DNA of 16,776 nucleotides from positions 1 through 16,776 of the forward strand of contig DASPJL010000160.1 in NCBI GenBank assembly GCA_035628645.1, written 5' to 3'. Both the position numbers and the translations under genes were made by a program. This document shows, one piece after another, positions 1 through 6,714 of the stretch. This DNA comes from DASPJL01 sp035628645. Its GTDB lineage: Bacteria; Bacteroidota; Bacteroidia; Cytophagales; Cyclobacteriaceae. The stretch's first letter is position 1; the number at the start of each line of letters is the position of its first letter. The notes under the pieces are model-generated. The model did no database searches. It was not told the origin of the DNA and was given only the letters and a program-made list of their open reading frames with translations.

Positions 1-1
1 A

Positions 2-496
2 AATGTTTCTGTCAGTTATAAAAACATCGACCTTTCAGTGTTCTTGCAGGGAGCCTATGGTCAAAAGATCTTCTCTGTTCTAAATCGGGATATTGAAGGT
101 TTTTACCGGTCATTTAATGTCTCCAAAAGATATTATGACAATCACTGGACCGGCCCTGGTTCAACCAACAAATATCCGAGAGCAAGCTGGGACGCATCTT
201 CCAACAATACAATACTTTCAAGCAGATTCCTTGAAGATGGTTCTTATACCCGTCTGAAAAACATTCAACTGGGCTATAACCTCCCGCAGGATTTTATTGA
301 AAAATATGGATTTGAATCCGCACGCATTTATTTCTCAGGCGCTAATCTTCTCACTTTTAGCAAATATTCAGGAATGGATCCGGAGATGACAGTAAGTGAT
401 AATGCGAAAAGTGAAGGTGATCGGTCTGCAGGGATGGACTGGGGAACTTATCCTTCCGCAAGGTCTTATAACATTGGTGTAAACATTAGTTTTTAA
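2..496 (+). CDS. SusC-like TonB-dependent transporter, C-terminal part (5' end outside window)
   Basis: Outer-membrane beta-barrel transporter of the SusC/RagA family, which imports oligosaccharides with TonB energy and a SusD lid. The reading frame is open from base 2, so this is the last 164 codons of a protein of usually about 1000 residues. Family signs are the run SRFLEDGSYTRLKNIQLGYN, the segment ARIYFSGANLLTFSKYSGMDPE, and a C-terminus with alternating residues ending in aromatic Phe (YNIGVNISF), the usual last barrel strand. A SusD-family gene follows on the same strand, as in nearly all SusC/SusD pairs. The internal ATG at base 38 is not a start, because in-frame barrel sequence continues upstream of it. 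The 153-base gap to the SusD gene is longer than usual for such pairs and holds a short open frame. Substrate specificity cannot be judged from this fragment. Confidence 0.95.
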   Translation, partial: NVSVSYKNIDLSVFLQGAYGQKIFSVLNRDIEGFYRSFNVSKRYYDNHWTGPGSTNKYPRASWDASSNNTILSSRFLEDGSYTRLKNIQLGYNLPQDFIEKYGFESARIYFSGANLLTFSKYSGMDPEMTVSDNAKSEGDRSAGMDWGTYPSARSYNIGVNISF

Positions 497-545
497 TTAG
501 CTGATCGAACAAGCAGTACCAATTAAAGAAAGAATTACAAAAGCT

Positions 546-638
546 ATGAAAATGGACGATTTAGATTTAAAGGAATTAAGTAAAAAGTTCCAGATGAATT
601 TCCCCGAACCTCATACCTCTAACCCCAAACCTTTTTAA
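546..638 (+). CDS. Unexplained 30-codon open frame between the SusC- and SusD-type genes
   Basis: A short frame starts at ATG 546 and ends with TAA at 636-638, just 11 bases before the SusD start. It encodes 30 residues, acidic and lysine-rich at first (MKMDDLDLKELSKKF), then a proline-rich end (EPHTSNPKPF). The frame stays open upstream to a TAG at 498-500, so 45 sense codons (501-635) read through without a stop. The upstream part (LIEQAVPIKERITKA) also looks protein-like. I do not recognise the family. It could be a small peptide gene, a decayed remnant of a longer gene inserted between the transporter genes, or chance in a spacer. No clear ribosome binding site is visible. Confidence 0.3.
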   Translation: MKMDDLDLKELSKKFQMNFPEPHTSNPKPF

Positions 639-649
639 AAAAGAAAGAG

Positions 650-2143
650 ATGAAGAAAATAAGTTTATTGATCGTAACAATATTTTTTGTATCCATCACC
701 TCATGTTCGGATTTTCTGGAAGAAGACCTTCACGGAACATATTCCAGTGCGACTTTCTACAAGACCGAGGCCCATGCTTTACTTGCCGTTAGCGCCATTT
801 ATAATATTGCTTCATTTTCTTCCACAGACAATGCCCTATGGGTGTTCGGAGATGTAGCCTCTGATGATGCGATAAAAGGAGGAAATCCGGGAGATCAAAG
901 TGACATTCAATTCATTGATGAATTTAACTATCCAAGAAGCAACGGATACATCGAAAAGATTTGGAAATATTATTACGAAGGAATCTCGAGGGCAAATTAT
1001 CTTCTATATTATGGTCCTACTATTTCAATGGATGAAAATTTGAAAAGCCGGGTGCTTGGTGAAGCTAAGTTTTTAAGAGCATACTTTTATTTCAATCTGG
1101 TAAACATTTTTGGTGAAATCCCACTGAAACTTAATCCGCCACTGACCAATGCAGAAATAAATGTCGCAAAGTCACCGGTAGCCAGTATTTACGCCCAGAT
1201 TGAAAAAGACCTTCAGGAAGCTGCTCAAGTATTGGAAACAACTTTCGAAGGTACTGATTTGGGAAGGGCTACAAAAGGAGCTGCATATGGACTTTTAGCC
1301 AAAGCAAGTCTTTATCAGCAAAAATGGGATGAAACCCTTGTTGCCATTACCTCTTTGGAAGCACTCGGTTTATATGCCTTAGAAAACAGCTACAAAAATA
1401 ATTTTATGGACTCAACTCAAAATAATCAGGAATCAATTTTTGAAATTCAACATCTGAAGGGGCAAATCCCAAAGTTGGGCAATTCCCTTAACCAATGGTT
1501 TGCCCCCGTTTCAGAGAATGGATATTATTTCAATGTTCCTGTCCAGGACTTTGTGGATGAGTTTGAAAAGACTGCAGGGGAGATATCCGACCCACGGCTG
1601 GACTATACGGTAGGAAGAGAGGGCCAAAAATGGCTCAATGGGGAGGATTTTAATCCGGGCTGGTCGCCTACAGGTTATTTACAGAAAAAACATCTTCAAC
1701 CTTTAAGAGAAGTTCCAAGAGGTTTGAAAGGAGACGGCGACCTTAATTATGTTTACCTCCGTTATTCAGATATTCTGCTAATGAAGGCAGAAGCCCTGAA
1801 TGAATTAAACAGGCCGGGAGAGGCGCTCATTCCTCTTAATGCGGTCCGTAAAAGAGCCAGGGAAAGTTATCTGTATGATCCAGATTTAACAGGATTTGGA
1901 GCCATACCGGAAGGTTTGCTTCCTGATGTTACTACTACAGACCAGGGAATACTTCGGGAGGCCATCCGGCATGAAAGAAGGGTAGAGCTTGGGTTTGAAT
2001 TTCACCGCTATTTTGATCTTATGAGGTATGGAAAACAGGCAGCTGAAGCAGCGCTTGCAGGAACGGGCTTTGTGTATGAGCAAAACCGTTATTTTCTGAT
2101 CCCTCAATCTGAAATAGATACGAATCCTGCTATTTCTGAATAG
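650..2143 (+). CDS. SusD/RagB-family outer-membrane lipoprotein, glycan-binding
   Basis: A 497-residue surface lipoprotein that caps its SusC partner and binds oligosaccharide. The signal peptide ends in a lipobox, with Cys19 as the lipidation site (SITSC), followed by SDFLEED, which is typical of SusD proteins and supplies acidic residues for surface export. Family hallmarks seen are ISRANYLLYY, the helix LGEAKFLRAYFYFNLVNIFG, the segment YVYLRYSDILLMKAEALNE, RHERRVELGFEFHRYFDLMR, and the closing QNRYFLIPQSEIDTNPAISE. Length is normal for the family (about 450-600). The start at 650 is chosen because it directly begins the signal peptide; the upstream AAAAAAGAAAGAG is only weakly like a Shine-Dalgarno site. 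It lies downstream of the SusC fragment and is probably cotranscribed with it. Confidence 0.97.
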   Translation: MKKISLLIVTIFFVSITSCSDFLEEDLHGTYSSATFYKTEAHALLAVSAIYNIASFSSTDNALWVFGDVASDDAIKGGNPGDQSDIQFIDEFNYPRSNGYIEKIWKYYYEGISRANYLLYYGPTISMDENLKSRVLGEAKFLRAYFYFNLVNIFGEIPLKLNPPLTNAEINVAKSPVASIYAQIEKDLQEAAQVLETTFEGTDLGRATKGAAYGLLAKASLYQQKWDETLVAITSLEALGLYALENSYKNNFMDSTQNNQESIFEIQHLKGQIPKLGNSLNQWFAPVSENGYYFNVPVQDFVDEFEKTAGEISDPRLDYTVGREGQKWLNGEDFNPGWSPTGYLQKKHLQPLREVPRGLKGDGDLNYVYLRYSDILLMKAEALNELNRPGEALIPLNAVRKRARESYLYDPDLTGFGAIPEGLLPDVTTTDQGILREAIRHERRVELGFEFHRYFDLMRYGKQAAEAALAGTGFVYEQNRYFLIPQSEIDTNPAISE

Positions 2144-2152
2144 GAATTTATA

Positions 2153-2170
2153 CCGGAGAAGTTTCTCCGG
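2153..2170 (+). promoter_or_regulatory. Perfect hairpin just after the SusD stop codon
   Basis: CCGGAGAA at 2153-2160 and TTCTCCGG at 2163-2170 form an 8-base inverted repeat, realistically a 7-pair stem with a 4-base loop. It begins 9 bases after the SusD stop. The T-rich stretch that follows (ATATTTTT) begins several bases after the stem, so it is a poor intrinsic terminator. It could partly end transcription, or protect the 3' end of the SusC/SusD message and so lower expression of the next gene relative to SusC/SusD. Confidence 0.5.
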
Positions 2171-2215
2171 GCACAATTATATTTTTAACAGTTTATTTAC
2201 TTTAATTCTTCAATT

Positions 2216-3277
2216 ATGAAAACTCTTTTAAGAAAATCAATTTTCTATTTTATTGCCGCATTGCTCTTTGCAGGCGCGATCGGAGCTTGCTCTGATGATG
2301 ACGGAGGAAAGGTCTCTGTAGATAAACAAGTATTGACAGATTCAATAACTGCTGCCAGCACTTTGGTTGCAAACACTGAAGAAGGTCCCGCTGAAGGCCA
2401 ATATACTGTAGGCTCAAAAGCTACACTTCAGGCTGCCATAACTGCTGCTGAATCGGTTAAGAATGATGTCGATGCCACTCAAGCAGAAGTTAACAGTGCA
2501 GTAGTTTCATTATCTAATGCAATTGCCGCTTACAGAGATCAGAAGGTTCTTCCTATTGCTCCGGAAGCATTGATTGGCTTTTGGTCTTTTGATGAAGGTA
2601 CCGGAACAACAGCTACAGATGAATCAGGCAACGGATTTGATGGCGCTTTTAAAACAGGTCATGCGGATTGGGGTGCAGGAACTCCCGTTTGGACTGCCGA
2701 CCGTTATGGAAATGCCAATAAGGCTTTACAGTTTGACAAGGGAGCCAATATTGAAATTCCTTATAATTCAGCTTTAAATCCTGCAAATATGACCATCGCA
2801 TTGTGGGTTAATACTGCTGAGATTAGAGAAAATAACAGATTTATTGGATTGCATTCATGGAATGGATATAAATTCCAGTTGCAAAGTACAAACAGACCGT
2901 TTTATACTGTCAATGTCGGCTCAACCATTTATGACAGAGACGCTGAAGTCGCCCTTCCTTTAGACGAATGGCATCACATTGCTGTTACTTTTGGCGGTGG
3001 CGAAACTGTATTTTATATTGATGGAACTGCTGTTAAGGCCTGGGCTGATACTCCTGGAGAAGCTCTTTCTATATCCGGTAACCCTTTTAACCTTGTGTTT
3101 GGACAGGATTTTCCTACCGATAAATATGCAGCTACCGATGCAAATTATGAAAATGATAAGTTGATTCCGTTAGCCTGGGGAGGATATTTCCATGGATCAA
3201 TGGATGAAATCAGAATATACAAATCTGTATTAAGTGGCACTCAGATAACAAGCCTTTATAATCAGGAAAAGCCATAA
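2216..3277 (+). CDS. Surface lipoprotein with FIVAR-like and LamG-like (concanavalin A-like) domains, candidate glycan-binding protein
   Basis: A 353-residue lipoprotein. Residues 1-25 are a signal peptide with lipobox IGAC and Cys25, followed by SDDDGG, an acidic stretch like the surface-export signal of Bacteroidota lipoproteins. Residues about 36-110 form a helical, alanine-rich segment (LQAAITAAESVKNDVDATQA, VVSLSNAIAAYRDQK) resembling a FIVAR domain, a spacer or sugar-binding bundle. Residues about 118-350 are a LamG/pentraxin-type jelly roll: LIGFWSFDEGTGTTATDESG, MTIALWVNT, DEWHHIAVTFGGGETVFYID and SMDEIRIYKSVLS. No catalytic motif is visible. Its place right after SusD, where PULs often carry surface glycan-binding proteins, suggests it holds the polysaccharide at the cell surface. 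A hairpin separates it from SusD and a strong terminator follows. The LamG fold can also belong to a catalytic GH16-like protein, but the ExDxxE signature of GH16 is absent. Confidence 0.9.
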   Translation: MKTLLRKSIFYFIAALLFAGAIGACSDDDGGKVSVDKQVLTDSITAASTLVANTEEGPAEGQYTVGSKATLQAAITAAESVKNDVDATQAEVNSAVVSLSNAIAAYRDQKVLPIAPEALIGFWSFDEGTGTTATDESGNGFDGAFKTGHADWGAGTPVWTADRYGNANKALQFDKGANIEIPYNSALNPANMTIALWVNTAEIRENNRFIGLHSWNGYKFQLQSTNRPFYTVNVGSTIYDRDAEVALPLDEWHHIAVTFGGGETVFYIDGTAVKAWADTPGEALSISGNPFNLVFGQDFPTDKYAATDANYENDKLIPLAWGGYFHGSMDEIRIYKSVLSGTQITSLYNQEKP

Positions 3278-3303
3278 TTTGTTTTAAATTAATTGTTTGA
3301 TTG

Positions 3304-3337
3304 ACAAGAGTATGGATTTAGCCATACTCTTGTTTTT
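3304..3337 (+). terminator. Strong intrinsic terminator closing the SusC/SusD/LamG operon
   Basis: ACAAGAGTATGG (3304-3315) and CCATACTCTTGT (3322-3333) form a perfect 12-pair stem with a 6-base loop, followed directly by a run of five T (3333-3337). It lies 27 bases after the stop of the LamG lipoprotein gene on the same strand. The next gene (start 3446) therefore probably has its own promoter or depends on read-through. Confidence 0.9.
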
Positions 3338-3350
3338 AGAGAAGATTTAT

Positions 3351-3383
3351 AAGTGGGAAGTTTAGAAGATCGAAGTGGGAAGT
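3351..3383. repeat. Direct repeat AAGTGGGAAGT, part of a dispersed intergenic repeat
   Basis: The 11-mer AAGTGGGAAGT occurs at 3351-3361 and again at 3373-3383, separated by TTAGAAGATCG. A similarly spaced relative lies in reverse orientation at 14722-14750. This looks like a degenerate intergenic repeat family and not an operator, because the two loci belong to different types of promoter region. Confidence 0.5.
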
Positions 3384-3445
3384 AAGGAGCCTTCAGAACT
3401 GTCAAATTACTGCATTAGCATAGTATCACATAATCGCATTATCTA

Positions 3446-6400
3446 ATGAAAATAAGTTATACCCTTCTTTTTCTTTTATCCTTTGGGATTTTCTCAAATA
3501 CTTTATTCGCTCAAAACGGGCAGATTGAAATAAGCAGGGTAAATCAAATGCCGGATCTGCCATCTCCCTATGAAATGAGGAATTGGAAGGAAGTAGCAGT
3601 GAAATATGATGAATTTATTTATTCGCTGGATAAAACCGGAGAATATCTTCCTCTTATCGGTTTAAAAGCAAACGGAACAAACTACAGTACTCTTCAACCT
3701 ATTCTTCTTCAAACTTATGTAGGAAGTAACAGTGCCAATCAGGCGGAAGCAATTAACATTATTCCTTCTCTTGTCGGAGCGACTTTAAACGGGGTAGATA
3801 AATCAAATCAGAATGGAATAAACTGGGTAGAAAAAGCCAAGGATTTTTACAATAGTAAGAATGGTCAGAATGTATATCTAAATGGTTACAATGTTCAAAG
3901 CGGGAAGGATTGGTGGTATGATGTCATGCCCAATGTATTTTTTTATCAATTGTATACTCAATATCCTGCTGTTCCTGATTTTGAAATCCAATTTACTACC
4001 ATTGCGGACAGATGGCTTGAAGCGGTATATAAAATGGGTGGTTCCTCCAAGCCCTGGTCTGTTCCGCAAATGAATCACAGGGCCTGGAATCTTGCTACCA
4101 TGACGCCGTTAAATGAAGGCACAAAGGAACCCGAATCTGCGGGAACAATAAGCTGGTTATTGTACAATGCCTTTCTTAAAACCGGCGATAAAAAATACCT
4201 TCATGGTGCGGAAATGTCTATGGAATTTTTATCAAGTCTCAATTCAAATCCTTCCTACGAGCTTCAACTGCCCTACGGAGTTTTAAATGCAGCAAGAATG
4301 AATGCGCGGGAAGGAACAAAGTACGATATTGATAAAATGATAAACTGGTGTTTTGATAGGGGAGGACTAAGAGGGTGGGGGGCAATAGTCGGAAATTGGA
4401 ACGGACAGGATGTTTCAGGCATCATAGGCGAAGCCAACGACCAGGGGAATGACTATGCGTTTCTTATGAATGGTTATCAGCAAGCTGCCGCGTTAGTTCC
4501 CTTAACCAAGTACGACAAAAGATATGCTAGAGCGATTTCTAAATGGGTGCTTAACCTTTCAAATGCAAGCCGTTTGTTCTATTCCAAATACTTGCCTTCA
4601 GAAAATCAGGATGATTATGCTTGGTCAATTCAGCACGATCCTGAATCTGTCATTGCCTACGAAGCTTTAAAGGAAAATATTGATGGCAAAAGCCTCTATG
4701 GAACAGGAGATGCCAAACGAGGTGGATGGGCTGCTACCAATCTGGGACTATATGGCTCTTCTCATGTGGGCTATTTGGCAGCAATTGTGGATACAACCGA
4801 TGTCGCAGGAATTTTGCAACTGGATCTCAATAAGACGGACTTTTTTGGAGAAAATGCGTTTCCTTCTTATTTGATTTATAATCCTCATGTGGATTCTAAA
4901 CAAGTTACCTTAAAACTTGGCAATAATGCTTATGATATTTACGATGCCATTAGCGAAACAATGATTGGCACTAGTGTTTCAGGAAATCATCCAGTCCAAA
5001 TCAATGCTGGTGAAGTGAAGCTTTTGGTTTATTTGCCTGCAAATTCGTCAACCGCTGAACTAGACGGAAAATTATATCTGGGGGAGGAGGTAATAGACTA
5101 TCATTATGGGTACAATTTCCAGGGAAAACTAAGGATCAAATCGTTGGATGTGGATACCAATGTTGTTGGGTTTAATAAAGTTATACCCATCTATACAAAA
5201 GTGGATAACGCAATGACACCCATTAGTTACCGATGGATTGTCAATGGTTTCCTAACCGCAACTACTACCGAAGAAATTTATAACTGGACGGTTCCCGCGA
5301 TTGAAGGAGAATATAATGTTGTACTTGAGGCGGTTGCTGATTCAGATACTGCAAGGGATAGTATTTCTCTCACGGTAATGGAAAGGGTGCCGGCAAAACC
5401 CGATGTTATAAATCTAAAAACAGATAAAAAGTTTTATATGATAGGAGAGACGGCAATAATTATCTGCGGAGTAAACAATGAGGATAAAGATACCCTTGAA
5501 TATTTATGGACCGTGAATGAAGGCACATTCTCTGAACAGGATTCATTGATGCAATACGTTTTGCCTGGTCAGCCTGGAGTTTATAAGGTAAGTATTAATG
5601 TTAAAAACCAGTTTGACCTTGAAACTACCGCAACTACTGAAATCCTTGTAAAAGAACCTTCCGAGGATAATGAAAAGGTATTGGCCTATTATCCTTTGAA
5701 TGGAGATGTAAAAGACTATAGCGGAAATAATTACGATGCCATTCTGGAAGGCGCCCAATCCGCTTCCGATTCAAGGGATAGCCTGAACAGCGCTTATAAG
5801 TTCTCAAGCGGAACGGATATTATTTACGTGCCAAACAATACCACTTTAAATTTCCGCGATGAAATAACCCTTGCTTTTTGGGTTAAAGTCGATAATGTCG
5901 ATAATGAGTCCTTTATTATTTCCCATGGAAGTTATGAAGAGCGCTGGAAAGTCTCCATCACTCCCGATAAAAAAATCCGCTGGACTTTAAAAACGGATGA
6001 GGGAACTAAAGATCTTGACAGTTCTTTTCCTATTGAATTGAACAAGTTTTATCATGTAACTGTCTTATATACGGGTTATTCCCTTGAAATGCATATTAAT
6101 GGAGAATTGAATTCATTTACGGCACATTCGGGATTAATGTCCATTACGCTGCAGCCCATTACTTTTGGCAGGAAAACAAAGGCAGAAGAGCTTTATCATC
6201 TGAGTGGAACCGTCGATGAAGTGAGGATTTATTCTCAGGCGCTGGATCCTACAAAGATTGCACAGCTAAAATCTATGTGGGAGGAAGATATTGTAAGTGG
6301 CTTTGAGGATAATTTAAACGTTGATCTACTGATTTACCCAAATCCAACAGAAAGCCAGGTGATTTTTATTAAGGGATTAGAAAGTAATGTTCAAAAAATA

Positions 6401-6565
6401 GAGCTTACGGATATTTCCGGTAAGCCGGTCAATTTTACTTATGTCAAACAAAAAGATGTAATCAGGATTAATTTAAAAAAAGGCAGTTCTAATGTGCTCT
6501 TATTAAAAATCAAAACGGACCGGGAGACATTTATGAGGAAGGTTATAAATAGCTCAACCCATTAG
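3446..6565 (+). CDS. Secreted multidomain protein: unassigned, probably catalytic N-terminal region, Ig-like domains, LamG-like domain, T9SS sorting tail
   Basis: A 1039-residue protein. Residues 1-22 are a cleavable signal peptide (ending LFAQ). Residues about 25-450 are a large, aromatic, mostly helical region with runs such as DWWYDVMPNVFFYQLYTQYP, AGTISWLLYNAFLKTGDKKY and GNDYAFLMNGYQQAAALVPL, in the style of an alpha/alpha-toroid glycoside hydrolase or lyase. Polar clusters that could form an active site are Asn210-His211-Arg212, Glu329 with Asn331-Asp332, Asn335-Asp336, and His397-Asp398 with Glu400. I cannot name the family. Residues about 452-535 look like the all-beta C-terminal domain that often follows such catalytic regions. 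Residues about 552-650 and 652-735 are Ig/PKD-like. Residues about 740-945 are a LamG-like jelly roll (KVLAYYPLNGDVKDYSGNNY, SGTVDEVRIYSQALD). Residues about 960-1039 are a type A T9SS sorting domain starting LLIYPNPTESQ. It is thus probably exported to the surface. It follows the SusC/SusD operon after a terminator and faces the hydrolase gene. Secretion is near certain; catalysis is inferred. Confidence 0.85.
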   Translation: MKISYTLLFLLSFGIFSNTLFAQNGQIEISRVNQMPDLPSPYEMRNWKEVAVKYDEFIYSLDKTGEYLPLIGLKANGTNYSTLQPILLQTYVGSNSANQAEAINIIPSLVGATLNGVDKSNQNGINWVEKAKDFYNSKNGQNVYLNGYNVQSGKDWWYDVMPNVFFYQLYTQYPAVPDFEIQFTTIADRWLEAVYKMGGSSKPWSVPQMNHRAWNLATMTPLNEGTKEPESAGTISWLLYNAFLKTGDKKYLHGAEMSMEFLSSLNSNPSYELQLPYGVLNAARMNAREGTKYDIDKMINWCFDRGGLRGWGAIVGNWNGQDVSGIIGEANDQGNDYAFLMNGYQQAAALVPLTKYDKRYARAISKWVLNLSNASRLFYSKYLPSENQDDYAWSIQHDPESVIAYEALKENIDGKSLYGTGDAKRGGWAATNLGLYGSSHVGYLAAIVDTTDVAGILQLDLNKTDFFGENAFPSYLIYNPHVDSKQVTLKLGNNAYDIYDAISETMIGTSVSGNHPVQINAGEVKLLVYLPANSSTAELDGKLYLGEEVIDYHYGYNFQGKLRIKSLDVDTNVVGFNKVIPIYTKVDNAMTPISYRWIVNGFLTATTTEEIYNWTVPAIEGEYNVVLEAVADSDTARDSISLTVMERVPAKPDVINLKTDKKFYMIGETAIIICGVNNEDKDTLEYLWTVNEGTFSEQDSLMQYVLPGQPGVYKVSINVKNQFDLETTATTEILVKEPSEDNEKVLAYYPLNGDVKDYSGNNYDAILEGAQSASDSRDSLNSAYKFSSGTDIIYVPNNTTLNFRDEITLAFWVKVDNVDNESFIISHGSYEERWKVSITPDKKIRWTLKTDEGTKDLDSSFPIELNKFYHVTVLYTGYSLEMHINGELNSFTAHSGLMSITLQPITFGRKTKAEELYHLSGTVDEVRIYSQALDPTKIAQLKSMWEEDIVSGFEDNLNVDLLIYPNPTESQVIFIKGLESNVQKIELTDISGKPVNFTYVKQKDVIRINLKKGSSNVLLLKIKTDRETFMRKVINSSTH

Positions 6566-6577
6566 GGATTTAAATAG

Positions 6578-6704
6578 TTCACGGATTATTTCCTTTCTTC
6601 TGTGTGAATCTGTGAAATCTGTGAGAGAAAATAAAAGAAAGGGTTTGCTCACGGATTACCCGGATTTCCACGGATTACTTTCCTTTTCTCTGTCAATCTG
6701 TGAG
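6578..6704. repeat. Cluster of CACGGATT / AATCTGTG inverted repeats between convergent genes
   Basis: The 149-base gap between two convergent stop codons carries three CACGGATT units (6580-6587, 6650-6657, 6669-6676) and three near-complementary AATCTGTG units (6607-6614, 6616-6623, 6695-6702). They form two modules: TTCACGGATT (6578-6587) can pair with AATCTGTGAA (6607-6616), and CTCACGGATT (6648-6657) with AATCTGTGAG (6695-6704), each with one G-U pair. The two modules look like a degenerate duplication. No stem is followed by a clean T run on either strand, so function as a bidirectional terminator is possible but unproven. It resembles dispersed intergenic repeats seen in many bacterial genomes. 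Confidence 0.6.
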
Positions 6705-6714
6705 ATAACTGATT

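Noticed and set aside
1886..2176. A 96-codon minus-strand frame over the SusD 3' end.
   Set aside because: It overlaps conserved SusD C-terminal motifs on the other strand and its translation is rich in basic and aromatic residues without domain features.
2574..3164. Short plus-strand frames inside the LamG lipoprotein gene.
   Set aside because: They lie in other frames of a continuous, domain-bearing gene and have low-complexity leucine-rich translations.
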